A DNA stretch of 64,000 bases from Mycolicibacterium goodii (GTDB taxonomy: Bacteria; Actinomycetota; Actinomycetes; Mycobacteriales; Mycobacteriaceae): positions 6,668,048-6,732,047 of the forward strand of contig NZ_CP012150.1 in NCBI RefSeq assembly GCF_001187505.1, given 5' to 3'. Below, in pieces: positions 28,082 through 38,251 of this stretch; the stretch's first letter is position 1, and each line of letters starts with the position of its first letter. The position numbers were made by a program, and so were the translations under genes. The notes beneath the pieces were generated by a model that was given only the letters and a program-made list of their open reading frames with translations, was not told the DNA's origin and did not search any database.

Positions 28082-28303
28082 TCACTTGTACCGGTACACA
28101 ATGCGGCCCCGGGACAGGTCGTACGGAGAGAGCTCCACCACGACGCGGTCCTCGGGCAGGATGCGGATGTAGTGCTGCCGCATCTTGCCGCTGATGTGGG
28201 CCAGAACCTTGTGTCCGTTCTCCAACTCAATGCGGAACATCGCATTGGGCAGAGGTTCGATCACGCGGCCCTCGACCTCGATCGCACCGTCTTTCTTGGC
28301 CAT
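28082..28303 (-). CDS. infA: Translation initiation factor IF-1
   Basis: The 73-residue OB-fold protein [20 protein letters not shown] ... [20 protein letters not shown] is a full IF-1. It binds the 30S A-site during initiation. ATG 28303 is used; sequence read further upstream is not coding. It is the first gene of the infA-rpmJ-rpsM-rpsK-rpsD-rpoA-rplQ-truA group, with an upstream gap of about 360 bp. Confidence 0.97.
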   Translation of the reverse strand: MAKKDGAIEVEGRVIEPLPNAMFRIELENGHKVLAHISGKMRQHYIRILPEDRVVVELSPYDLSRGRIVYRYK

Positions 28304-28663
28304 ACTGTCTGGCGATCCTTGCTTTCGTTTCGTATCGTGCGCCCGCCTGGCGCAGCATCCATCCGACTTGTGAACGTGAGCCGAATCGACAGAATTCCAG
28401 AAGTCTCTGGAACGGGCACGCAAAAAGTCAGCACGGAGACCGCACCGTTGGTCCACAATACCCGCTGATCGGCCATCTCCAAAATCCACCGAAATCGGGG
28501 CTGGCCAGCACCGCGGAAACACAATAAGTGCGCGCAGCACGCCCCCGGCCACGAGAGAATGTGTGCAGTGAGCCACGCCGCTCACCGACTCGGGGTGCAA
28601 CGCCGTTAGCAGCCCGTTGGATTTGAGTCGCGCCGTCGGCGCGGGGACCGGAGACGACATCAC
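28304..28663. other. Divergent intergenic region infA / nfeD-like gene
   Basis: No credible gene is seen in these 360 bp. On the infA side there is a perfect palindrome TTCCAGA-GACT-TCTGGAA (28395-28412), about 100 bp before the ATG, and a TATTGT -10-like box on the minus strand near 28458. The region must carry the infA operon promoter and leader, plus the promoter of the nfeD-like gene. I cannot fix the transcription starts. Confidence 0.5.
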
Positions 28664-28666
28664 GTG

Positions 28667-29161
28667 ATGGCTGTGTACCTGACGGCGTTCATCGTCGGCG
28701 CTGTGGCCGTGCTGACCGCCCTGCTGCTGGCCGACGTCGGCCACGGCGACGGTATGCCCTTCCTGAGCCTCACCGGGATCTCGGCCGCCCTGGTCGGCGC
28801 GGGCACCGGCGGGCTGATCGGCACGTGGGCCGGGTTCGGCACCCTGCCCACCGCGGCCCTGGCCGGCGCGAGCGCCGTCGGGCTCGCGTTCGTGCTGAAC
28901 GGCGCGCTGCTCCCCTATCTGCGCAGGCAACAGTCCAACTCACACCGCGGCCGGTCCTCGTACATCGGGTTGCTCGGCACGGTCACCCTCGAAGTCCCTG
29001 CGGGCGGTTGGGGCGAGGTCTCCTTCGTCGACGCCGACGGCAACCGGGTGCACTCACGCGCCAAGAGCGCCGAACCCACGCCGCTGCCGAAATCCACCCG
29101 CGTCTACATCGCCGACATCGATTCCGATTTCGTCCACGTCGTCTCCGTACCCGAGCCCTGA
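28667..29161 (+). CDS. NfeD-like membrane protein
   Basis: The protein of about 164 residues has three or four hydrophobic segments in its first 90 residues and a C-terminal OB-fold-like domain ([30 protein letters not shown]), the NfeD layout. NfeD proteins work with flotillin/stomatin partners in membrane organisation or protein quality control. Here it is 20 bp before a flotillin gene, which supports the assignment. It starts at ATG 28667 or GTG 28664. Confidence 0.8.
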   Translation: MAVYLTAFIVGAVAVLTALLLADVGHGDGMPFLSLTGISAALVGAGTGGLIGTWAGFGTLPTAALAGASAVGLAFVLNGALLPYLRRQQSNSHRGRSSYIGLLGTVTLEVPAGGWGEVSFVDADGNRVHSRAKSAEPTPLPKSTRVYIADIDSDFVHVVSVPEP

Positions 29162-29180
29162 TCCGAGAAAGGCCGCCACC

Positions 29181-30760
29181 GTGTCCACATTGCTCATCGT
29201 CGTACTGGCCGCCATCGCCGCCATCCTGATCCTGGTGGTGGTGCCCCTGATCTACGTCAAGAACTACATCAAGGTGCCGCCCAACGAGGTCGCGGTGTTC
29301 ACCGGCCGCGGCGCCCCGAAGGTCGTGCGCGGCGGGGCCCGCTTCCGCATGCCCGGCATCGAGCGCGTCGACATCATGAGCCTCGAACCGTTCAACGTGA
29401 GCATCAACCTGCAGAACGCGTTGTCCAACAACGGTGTCCCGGTCAACGTCGAGGCCGTCGGCCTGGTGCGCATCGGCTCGGCCGACGAGGCCGTGCAGAC
29501 CGCGGTGCAACGCTTCCTCACCTCCGATCTCGATGAGCTGCAGCGCCAGATCAACGAGATCCTCGCGGGCAGCCTGCGCGGTATCACCGCGACGATGACC
29601 GTCGAGGACCTCAACTCCAACCGCGACACCCTGGCCCGCAGCGTGGTCGAGGAGGCCGGCTCCGACCTGGCCCGCATCGGCATGGAGGTCGACGTCCTCA
29701 AGATCGCGGGCATCTCCGATCGCAACGGCTACCTCGAGTCGCTCGGGCAGCGCCGCATCGCCGAGGTCAAACGCGACGCCACGGTCGGCACCGCCGAGGC
29801 CGAGCGCGACGCGCAGATCCAGTCGGCCAAGGCCCGACAGGAAGGCGCGATCGCCCAGGCCGAGGCCGACACCGCGATCGCCACGGCCAACCAGAAGCGT
29901 GATGTCGAGCTCGCGCGGTTGCGCGCGCAGACCGAGGCCGAGAACGCCCAGGCCGATCAGGCCGGCCCGCTGGCCAATGCCCGCGCCCAGAAGGACGTCG
30001 GCATCGCGGTCGAGCAGGCCGAGGCCGCCCGCGTGCAGGCCCGCATCGAGGTCGAGCAGCGCCGCAGCGAGCAGGCTCAGGCCGCGCTGCAGGCCGACGT
30101 GATCGCGCCGGCCGAGGCACAGCGTCAGGCCGACGTCGCCCGCGCCGAAGGTCAGCGCCAGGCGGCGATCCTGGCCGCCGAGGCCGCCGCAGAGGCAAAG
30201 CGCCGCGCCGGCCAGGCCGAGGCCGACGCCCGCAAGGCCGCCGCCGACGCGCTGCGCGTCGAACGTCAGGCCGAGGCCGATTCGCTGCAGGCCAAACTGG
30301 TCGCTGAGGCCGCCGGTAAGAAGGAACTCGCCGACGCGCTGCGCGTCGAGCAGCAGGCCGAGGCCGCCGGTATCGAGGCCAAGCTGCTCGCCGAGGCCAA
30401 CGGCAAGAAGGAGATCGCCGCGGCACTCAACAGCTACACGGCCGAGGCCGCCCGGCTGCTGATGCTGCCCGACGTGCTCAATTCGGTCGTCAAGGCCACC
30501 GAAGCGCCGCATCCCCGCTGGCCGAGATCGACCGGTTGTCGATCATCGGCGGCTCCGGCGACACCCAGGACGCCGTCGGAGGTTTGCTGGGGGTCAGCCC
30601 GCTCGCGGTTGCCAAGATCATCGAGTCGCTCAAGACCTCCGGCATCGACGTGGCCTCCCTGCTGACCGGTTCGAACGCGCCGACCGGCCCGAACGGGTCC
30701 AATGTGTCGGTGCCGCCTGCGACCAACGGCGACGCCGTCTCGACGACGCCTGCCGAATAG
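29181..30760 (+). CDS. Flotillin (SPFH/band 7) family protein, reading frame broken near the 3' end
   Basis: From GTG 29181: one N-terminal membrane segment, the flotillin signature YIKVPPNEVAVFTGRGAPKV, the SPFH domain, and a long Ala/Glu/Gln-rich coiled coil (about residues 195-415), as in flotillins that scaffold membrane microdomains. Near residue 445 the frame stops making sense: in frame it gives an Arg/Ser/Pro-rich tail ending at 30665, while the -1 frame from 30512 continues with SPLAEIDRLSIIGGSGDTQD and ends at 30760. A missing C in the run 30513-30516 explains it. I give the repaired extent. Confidence 0.85.
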
Positions 30761-30771
30761 TTGTCCGTCGT

Positions 30772-30799
30772 GCCCGGTAGCTGCAGGCAGCTACCGGGC
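30772..30799. terminator. Near-perfect 28-bp palindrome after the flotillin gene
   Basis: The arms 30772-30784 and 30787-30799 (GCCCGGTAGCTGC and complement) pair perfectly with two bases between them. It starts 12 bp after the flotillin stop at 30760, which supports the repaired frame as the true gene end. It probably ends the nfeD-flotillin transcript; there is no T-run. Confidence 0.7.
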
Positions 30800-30841
30800 G
30801 AAGCAGGAAAATCGCTGGCAGGGGGGCGCATAATTGGTGCG

Positions 30842-32533
30842 ATGACTGGCCCCGCTCCCCAGCCCCGCAAACCTGTGATCCTGACCGTCGACGACGATCC
30901 CGCCGTGTCCCGGGCAGTGGCGCGCGACCTCCGCAGGCACTACGGCGAGCGTTACCGCATCGTCCGCGCGGAGTCGGGTCTCGACGCGTTGGAGACGCTG
31001 CACGAGCTCAAGCTGCGCGGTGACACCGTTGCGGTGTTCGTCGCCGACTACCGGATGCCGCAGATGAGTGGCATCGAGTTCCTCGAGTCGGCGATGGACC
31101 TGTACCCGATGGCGCGTCGCGTGCTGCTGACCGCGTACGCCGACACGAACGCGGCGATCGCCGCGATCAACGTCGTCGACCTGGACCACTACCTGCTGAA
31201 ACCGTGGGATCCGCCGGAGGAGAAGCTCTACCCGGTGATCGACGGTCTGCTGGAGGCCTGGCATGCCGCCGGTGACCGGGCGATCCCGTACACCAAGGTG
31301 ATCGGCCACCAGTGGAGCCCACGGTCGTGGGAGGTGCGCCAGTTCCTGGCCCGCAACCAGCACACGTACCGCGCGTTCACCGCCGACGAGCCGAAGGGCC
31401 GCCAACTGCTGGAGGCCGCGGGCCTCGACGGCAGGCAGCTCCCGGTGGTCATCACCGAGGGCGGTACGACGCTGGTCGAGCCCACCGACGCCGAACTCGC
31501 CGACATGCTCGGTCTGTCGACATCGCCGTCGTTGACGATGTACGACCTCGCCGTGATCGGCGGCGGTCCGGCGGGCCTGGCGGCCGCGGTGTACGGGGCC
31601 TCCGAGGGCCTGCGGACCGTGCTCATCGAGGGCACCACGACGGGCGGGCAGGCCAGCCGCAGCTCCCGCATCGAGAACTACCTGGGCTTCCCCACCGGTA
31701 TCTCGGGTGCCGAGTTGGCGACGTCGGCGCGGCGGCAGGCCGAACGCTTCGGCGCGGAGGTCATCACGACGCGTGAGGCGGTCAAGCTCGACGTCGCCGG
31801 TTCGGCCCGCACCATCACCTTCGCCGACGGCGACACCATCGGTGCCCGCGCGGTCATCCTCGCCACCGGCGTCGACTATCGGCAGCTGCCGGTGCCCGGC
31901 TGTTGGGACGACCCCGACAATCCGGTCAACTACATCGGCCGCGGCGTCTACTACGGCGCCTCGGTGTCCGACGCGGGCGAGTGCCGCGACGAGGACGTCT
32001 ACATCGTCGGCGGCGCGAACTCGGCGGGTCAGGCCGCGATGTTCATGTCGAGGGCCGCGCGGAGTGTGACGCTGCTGGTGCGCGGCCCGTCGCTGGAAGC
32101 GTCGATGTCGTACTACCTGATCCAGCAGATCGAACAGACCCCCAACATCCACGTCCGCACGTGCACCGAGGTGGTGAAGGCCATCGGTGAGGACGATCAC
32201 CTGGTGGGCCTCGTGCTGGAGAACAAACGCACGGGTGAACTCGAGGAGGTCCGCTCGTCGCGGCTGTGCTGCTTCATCGGCGCGACCCCGCGCACCGAAT
32301 GGCTCGACGGGGTCGTCGCGCGCGACGAGCGCGGTTTCATCCTGGCCGGACCCGATCTGCGCGACGTGGTCGGCTGGACCCTGGAACGTCCGCCGCACCA
32401 CTTGGAAACAAGTGTGCCGGGTGTGTTTGTTGCAGGAGATGTACGTGCGGAGTCCGCCAAACGAGTGGCGGCCGCGGTCGGCGAAGGGTCGATGGCGGTG
32501 ATGTTCGTGCACCGCTACCTGGCCGAGTCGTGA
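30842..32533 (+). CDS. Response-regulator receiver fused to Grx-like and thioredoxin-reductase-like domains
   Basis: The 563-residue protein has three parts. Residues 10-125 are a receiver domain with acidic Asp17-19, phospho-acceptor Asp69 (VADYRMPQ), Thr97 and Lys120. Residues 148-225 look like a glutaredoxin-type fold with WSPRSWEVRQFL and LPVV (cis-Pro site), but CPxC is replaced by SPRS. Residues 235-563 are a TrxB-like FAD/NADPH module (IGGGPAG near 239, IVGGANSAG near 388) whose CATC is replaced by GASV. So both redox dithiols are absent. ATG 30842 follows CATAAT (30829-30834) by 7 bases, predicting a leaderless mRNA. A partner kinase follows 10 bp later. Confidence 0.88.
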   Translation: MTGPAPQPRKPVILTVDDDPAVSRAVARDLRRHYGERYRIVRAESGLDALETLHELKLRGDTVAVFVADYRMPQMSGIEFLESAMDLYPMARRVLLTAYADTNAAIAAINVVDLDHYLLKPWDPPEEKLYPVIDGLLEAWHAAGDRAIPYTKVIGHQWSPRSWEVRQFLARNQHTYRAFTADEPKGRQLLEAAGLDGRQLPVVITEGGTTLVEPTDAELADMLGLSTSPSLTMYDLAVIGGGPAGLAAAVYGASEGLRTVLIEGTTTGGQASRSSRIENYLGFPTGISGAELATSARRQAERFGAEVITTREAVKLDVAGSARTITFADGDTIGARAVILATGVDYRQLPVPGCWDDPDNPVNYIGRGVYYGASVSDAGECRDEDVYIVGGANSAGQAAMFMSRAARSVTLLVRGPSLEASMSYYLIQQIEQTPNIHVRTCTEVVKAIGEDDHLVGLVLENKRTGELEEVRSSRLCCFIGATPRTEWLDGVVARDERGFILAGPDLRDVVGWTLERPPHHLETSVPGVFVAGDVRAESAKRVAAAVGEGSMAVMFVHRYLAES

Positions 32534-32543
32534 GGAGCCGAAA

Positions 32544-34016
32544 ATGAGCGAGCTGTGTGTACGGGACGAGCTGCGGACCTTGTTCCTGTTCGAGCATCTG
32601 ACCGACGACCAGCTCGACACGCTGTGCGAGGCAGGCCGCATCGAGACGTTCCCCGCCGGGCCGGTCTGCACCGAAGGCGATCCGGCGACCTGCTTCTACG
32701 TGCTGATCGACGGTGAGCTGGTGATGTCGAAGCGCTCCGGCGGCGTGGACATCCAGACCAACCGCACGTCTCAGCGCGGCGTGTACTTCGGCGCCTGGTC
32801 GGCCTACGTCCCCGGCGAGGAACACATCTACGAGGCGTCGGTGCGGCTGACGCAGCCGTCGCGCATCTTCGTGCTCGACGCCGACACGTTCGCGGGGTTC
32901 ATGCAGTCACAGTTCCCGATGGCCGTGCACCTGCTGGAAGGGCACAAGGTCGGCGGCAGGCGGCAGAGCCAGATCATCGGCCAGCGCGAGAAGCTCCTGG
33001 CGCTGGGCACCATCACGGCGGGCCTGACGCATCAGCTGAACAATCCCGCGGCCGCGACCGCCCGTGCCGTGGCCGACCTCCGCGAGGGCGTCGGCAAGAT
33101 GCGCCACAAGCTGGCGATGCTCGCCGACGGCAAGTTCAGCGCCGAGACGCTGCGGGTGCTCGTGACGATCCAGGACGAGGTCGCCGAGCAGGTGGCCAAG
33201 AACAAGAGCGTCGAGCTCACCGCGCTGGAAGCCTCCGACCGCGAGGACCAGATCGGCGACTGGCTCGAGGACCACAACATCCCGAACGCGTGGGACTACG
33301 CGCCGACGTTCGTCGAGGCCGGCCTCGACATCGACTGGCTGGAACGCATCTCGGCGTCGGTGGATGACGTCCACGACGGTTCGTGCGGTTCGAAGATGTT
33401 GCAGTCCGCGCTGGGCTGGCTGAAATACACAATCGACACCGAGCTGCGGATGAACGAGATCGGCGAGGCCAGCAAGCGGATCTCGGCGCTGCTCGCGGGC
33501 GCCAAGCAGTACTCGCAGATGGACCGCGGCGCCTATCAGAGCGCCGACGTGCACGAGCTGCTGCGCAGCACGCTGATGATGTTCGGCGGCAAGATCGGCA
33601 AGGACAAGCCCATCACCCTGGTCAAGGACATGGACAAGTCGTTGCCCGAATTGCAGTGCTACCCAGGTGATCTCAACCAGGTGTGGACCAACATCATCGA
33701 CAATGCGATCCAGGCCATGGACGGGTACGGCACCTTGACCATCCGCACCGCACGCGAGAACGACGAGATGATCCGCGTGGAGATCTGCGACGACGGCCCT
33801 GGCATCCCCGAGGACATCATCAACCGGATCTTCACGCCGTTCTTCACCACCAAACCGTTCGGCGAGGGCACCGGCCTCGGACTGGACCTGGCGTGGCGCA
33901 TCGTGGTCGAGAAACACAACGGGGATCTGCGGGTGTTCTCCGAGCCCGGTAACACCCGCTTCGTGGTGCTGCTGCCGCTGCAGGCGCCCCCGCCGGACGG
34001 CGAATCCTCGAACTGA
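32544..34016 (+). CDS. Histidine kinase with N-terminal cyclic-nucleotide-binding-like domain
   Basis: The 490-residue protein has a cNMP-binding fold at residues 12-135 (LFLFEHLTDDQLDTLCEAGR, FYVLIDGELVMSK), a linker, the phospho-acceptor His163 in LTHQLNNPAAATA, a helical insert, and an ATPase domain with N box NIIDNAIQAM, DDGPGIP, FTPFFTTK and GTGLGL. There is no membrane segment, so it is a cytoplasmic sensor. It lies 10 bp after the receiver/TrxR-like fusion gene and is its likely partner. Whether it binds cAMP or cGMP is unknown. Confidence 0.9.
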   Translation: MSELCVRDELRTLFLFEHLTDDQLDTLCEAGRIETFPAGPVCTEGDPATCFYVLIDGELVMSKRSGGVDIQTNRTSQRGVYFGAWSAYVPGEEHIYEASVRLTQPSRIFVLDADTFAGFMQSQFPMAVHLLEGHKVGGRRQSQIIGQREKLLALGTITAGLTHQLNNPAAATARAVADLREGVGKMRHKLAMLADGKFSAETLRVLVTIQDEVAEQVAKNKSVELTALEASDREDQIGDWLEDHNIPNAWDYAPTFVEAGLDIDWLERISASVDDVHDGSCGSKMLQSALGWLKYTIDTELRMNEIGEASKRISALLAGAKQYSQMDRGAYQSADVHELLRSTLMMFGGKIGKDKPITLVKDMDKSLPELQCYPGDLNQVWTNIIDNAIQAMDGYGTLTIRTARENDEMIRVEICDDGPGIPEDIINRIFTPFFTTKPFGEGTGLGLDLAWRIVVEKHNGDLRVFSEPGNTRFVVLLPLQAPPPDGESSN

Positions 34017-34049
34017 CCGGCGTCTGCGCCGGTCTGGGGGGTACTGCGC

Positions 34050-34111
34050 ACCGAAATTGCAGTGAGGGACAAGACCCGCGCGGAATCTGTCCCTGAGTGC
34101 AATCTCGGCAC
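34050..34111. repeat. Imperfect long inverted repeat, loop similar to the 5.46-kb hairpin
   Basis: The segment 34050-34071 pairs with 34088-34111, with three mismatches or shifts in about 22 bp (ACCGAAATTGCA...GAGGGACA against its partner). On the minus strand the loop contains CGCGCGGGTC, close to CGTGCGGGTC in the loop of the perfect repeat at 5461-5516. It lies between the histidine kinase and the first F420-type gene, where it may act as a terminator. Confidence 0.6.
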
Positions 34112-34159
34112 CTTCTGGATGCCGGAATACCGTGCGAGCCCGGCCGGGTTGACGCAGAC

Positions 34160-35011
34160 ATGACTGCGCACACATCTGGAGATGCCAAGCCCGATCTGGG
34201 CAGGTTCGGTTCGTTCGGCCGCGGGGTGACACCCGCGCAGGCCAAGGAGATCGAGACGCTCGGCTACGGCGCCGTCTGGGTGGGTGGCTCGCCGCCCGCC
34301 GAATTGGAGTGGGTCGAGCCGATTCTCGAGGCCACGACGACGCTGCAGGTGGCCACCGGCATCGTCAACATCTGGACCGCAGCGCCGGGCCCGGTCGCCG
34401 AGTCCTTCCACCGCATCGACTCCGCCTATCCGGGACGCTTCCTGCTCGGGATCGGTGTGGGTCACCGCGAGGCGCACGTCGAATACCGCAAGCCGATGGA
34501 GGCGCTCACGGACTATCTCGACAAGCTCGATTCCTACGGCGTGCCCAAAGCGCGCCGGGTGGTCGCCGCCCTCGGCCCCAAGGTGCTGCAGCTGTCCGCC
34601 GAACGCTCGGCCGGGGCGCATCCCTACCTGACCACCCCCGAACACACCGCAGGTGCGCGCGAGATCCTTGGCGCCGACGCGTTCCTGGCACCCGAGCACA
34701 AGGTGGTGCTGACCACCGACGCCGACGAGGCCCGCGCCGCAGGCCGCGACGCACTGGGCATCTATCTCGGACTGACCAACTACCTCAACAACTTCAAGCG
34801 TCTCGGGTTCACCGACGCCGAACTCGCCAAGCCGGGCGCCGACCGGTTCATCGACGCCGTCGTGGCGTATGGGACGGTTGATGCGATCGCCGCACGTCTC
34901 AAGGAGCATCTCGCCGCCGGCGCCGACCACGTACCCGTGCAGGTGTTGACCACACCGGACAAACTGGTTCCGGCACTGGCCGAACTCGCCGGGCCGCTCG
35001 GCCTGGCGTGA
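34160..35011 (+). CDS. LLM-class F420-dependent oxidoreductase, copy 1
   Basis: The 283-residue luciferase-like TIM-barrel protein has ETLGYGAVWVGGSPPAEL near residue 32, VATGIVNIW, PGRFLLGIGVGH and HPYLTTPEHT, as in actinobacterial F420-dependent LLM oxidoreductases. The hydride acceptor is unknown. ATG 34160 is used; the upstream in-frame extension to 34097 enters the hairpin. A closely similar paralogue follows 26 bp later, so this is a tandem duplication. An Rv3463-like gene holds this position before rmlB in M. tuberculosis. Confidence 0.85.
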   Translation: MTAHTSGDAKPDLGRFGSFGRGVTPAQAKEIETLGYGAVWVGGSPPAELEWVEPILEATTTLQVATGIVNIWTAAPGPVAESFHRIDSAYPGRFLLGIGVGHREAHVEYRKPMEALTDYLDKLDSYGVPKARRVVAALGPKVLQLSAERSAGAHPYLTTPEHTAGAREILGADAFLAPEHKVVLTTDADEARAAGRDALGIYLGLTNYLNNFKRLGFTDAELAKPGADRFIDAVVAYGTVDAIAARLKEHLAAGADHVPVQVLTTPDKLVPALAELAGPLGLA

Positions 35012-35037
35012 GGATCAGAACAGTTAGGACTTCACGC

Positions 35038-35889
35038 ATGACTGACGCACTCACGCTCAAGCCGAACCTCGGTCAGTACGGGATCTGGACGGTCACGCCG
35101 GTGACCCCGGAGCAGGCCGGGCAGATCGAGAAGCTCGGCTACGGCGCGGTGTGGATCGGAGGCTCACCTGCCGCCGATCTTTCCTACGTCGAGCCGATCC
35201 TCGAGGCCACCGAGAACCTGCAGGTCGCCACGGGCATCATCAACATCTGGGCCTCCGACGCCAACACGGTCGCCGAGTCCTTCCACCGCGTCGAGGCGGC
35301 GTATCCGGGCCGGTTCCTGCTCGGTATCGGTGTCGGTCACCCCGAGCGCACCGGCGAGTACCGAAAGCCCTACGACGCGTTGGTCGAGTACCTCGACGTG
35401 CTCGACGCCGCGAAGGTCCCGACCAGCCGGCGCGTGCTGGCCGCGCTGGGCGACAAGGTGCTCAAGCTGTCCGCACGGCGCAGCGCGGGCGCGCACCCGT
35501 ACCTCACCACGCCGGAGCACACCGAGCATGCCCGCGCGGTCCTCGGCGAGGCGGTGTTCCTGGCGCCCGAACACAAGGTCGTGCTCGACACCGACGCGGC
35601 AGCGGCCCGGGCCATCGGCCGCGAGAAGGTCGAGTTCTACCTCGACCTGACCAACTACCTGAACAACTGGCGCAGGCTCGGGTTCACCGACGCCGACCTC
35701 AAGAAGCCCGGCAGCGACAAGCTCATCGACGCGGTCGTCGCGCACGGCAGCGCGGGGGCGATCGCCGCGCGTCTGCGCCAGCACATCGCCGCAGGTGCCG
35801 ACCACGTGACGATTCAGGTGTTGGGCGAACCGGACAACTTGATCCCGACGCTCACCGAGCTCGCGGGGCCGCTCGGACTCAAGGACTGA
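35038..35889 (+). CDS. LLM-class F420-dependent oxidoreductase, copy 2
   Basis: This is a 283-residue protein of the same length as copy 1 and highly similar across its length: KLGYGAVWIGGSPAADLSYV, VATGIINIW, GRFLLGIGVGHPER, AGAHPYLTTPEHTEHA, and FYLDLTNYLNNWRRLGFTDA. The differences are concentrated in the N-terminus and surface helices. It starts at ATG 35038. Either copy could be the orthologue of Rv3463; two copies suggest different substrates. Confidence 0.85.
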   Translation: MTDALTLKPNLGQYGIWTVTPVTPEQAGQIEKLGYGAVWIGGSPAADLSYVEPILEATENLQVATGIINIWASDANTVAESFHRVEAAYPGRFLLGIGVGHPERTGEYRKPYDALVEYLDVLDAAKVPTSRRVLAALGDKVLKLSARRSAGAHPYLTTPEHTEHARAVLGEAVFLAPEHKVVLDTDAAAARAIGREKVEFYLDLTNYLNNWRRLGFTDADLKKPGSDKLIDAVVAHGSAGAIAARLRQHIAAGADHVTIQVLGEPDNLIPTLTELAGPLGLKD

Positions 35890-35905
35890 GCACCGCGACC
35901 GCTAG

Positions 35906-37508
<1,603 letters not shown>

Positions 37509-37512
<4 letters not shown>

Positions 37513-38198
37513 CCGGTTTTCCGGCCCGACCCGACCGTGCCGCCCCAGGTGTTCCAGTGCAGGAACTCGCGGTGGTCGGCGCGCGGGCCCGGTCGGAACC
37601 CGGTGCCGCGGGTGAAGGCGATCGGGGTCAGCGCGGCCTGCACCACATGGTCGGCGTCGATGCCGAGCAGCTCGGCCATCTCGGCCTCGTAGCTGAGATG
37701 GCATGTGGTCCAGGCGGTTCCGAGTCCGCGTTCGCGGGCTGCCAGCATGAAGCTCCATACCGCGGGCAACACCGACCCCCACGCGCCGGCCTGTCCGCGC
37801 ACCGTCGTCAACTCGCGTCGTGAGGCCACCCGCACGCACGGGATCATCAGCATCGGGGCCTGGTGCAGGTGCGCGGCCAGATGATCGAGGCCTGCGGCGA
37901 TACGTTGCCACTGTTCGTGCGACGTCATGCGGCTGACCTCGTGCCTGCCACCGGTGCCGGGCACGCCGGCGAACAGGCCGCGCCGCCAGACCTCGGCGAC
38001 CTGTGCGCGCAGGCGGGGATCGTCGACCACCACGAAGTCCCAGCGCTGACGGTTGCGTCCGCTCGGCGCCTGGGTGGCGATGCGGACGCACTCGGTGACC
38101 AGTTCGCGCGGCACGGGCCGTGAGTAGTCGAGCCGTTTGCGCACCGCACGGGTCGTCGTCAGCACCTCGTCGGCGGTCAGTCCGAGTTGATGTTCCAT
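37509..38198 (-). CDS. Nitroreductase family protein
   Basis: The 229-residue FMN-binding protein has the nitroreductase start TTRAVRKRLDYSRPVPRE, the FMN-contact motif ATQAPSGRNRQRWDFVVV and GLGTAWTTCHLSYEAEMAEL near the end. It reduces nitro or quinone-like compounds with NAD(P)H; the natural substrate is unknown. ATG 38198 has GGGAAGGGGAA before it. It is divergent from a TetR gene, with a perfect 26-bp palindrome between them, so it is probably that regulator's target. Confidence 0.88.
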
Positions 38199-38219
38199 TG
38201 TCGTTCCCCTTCCCGCGCC

Positions 38220-38245
38220 AATTCTAGACTGATCAGTCTAGAATT
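38220..38245. promoter_or_regulatory. Perfect 26-bp palindromic operator between nitroreductase and TetR genes
   Basis: The half-site AATTCTAGACTGA is followed immediately by its exact reverse complement. It starts 22 bp from the nitroreductase ATG and ends 6 bp from the TetR ATG, so binding would block both promoters. AT-rich perfect palindromes of this kind are classical TetR-family operators. The site is seen directly; the bound protein is inferred. Confidence 0.85.
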
Positions 38246-38251
38246 TGCATC

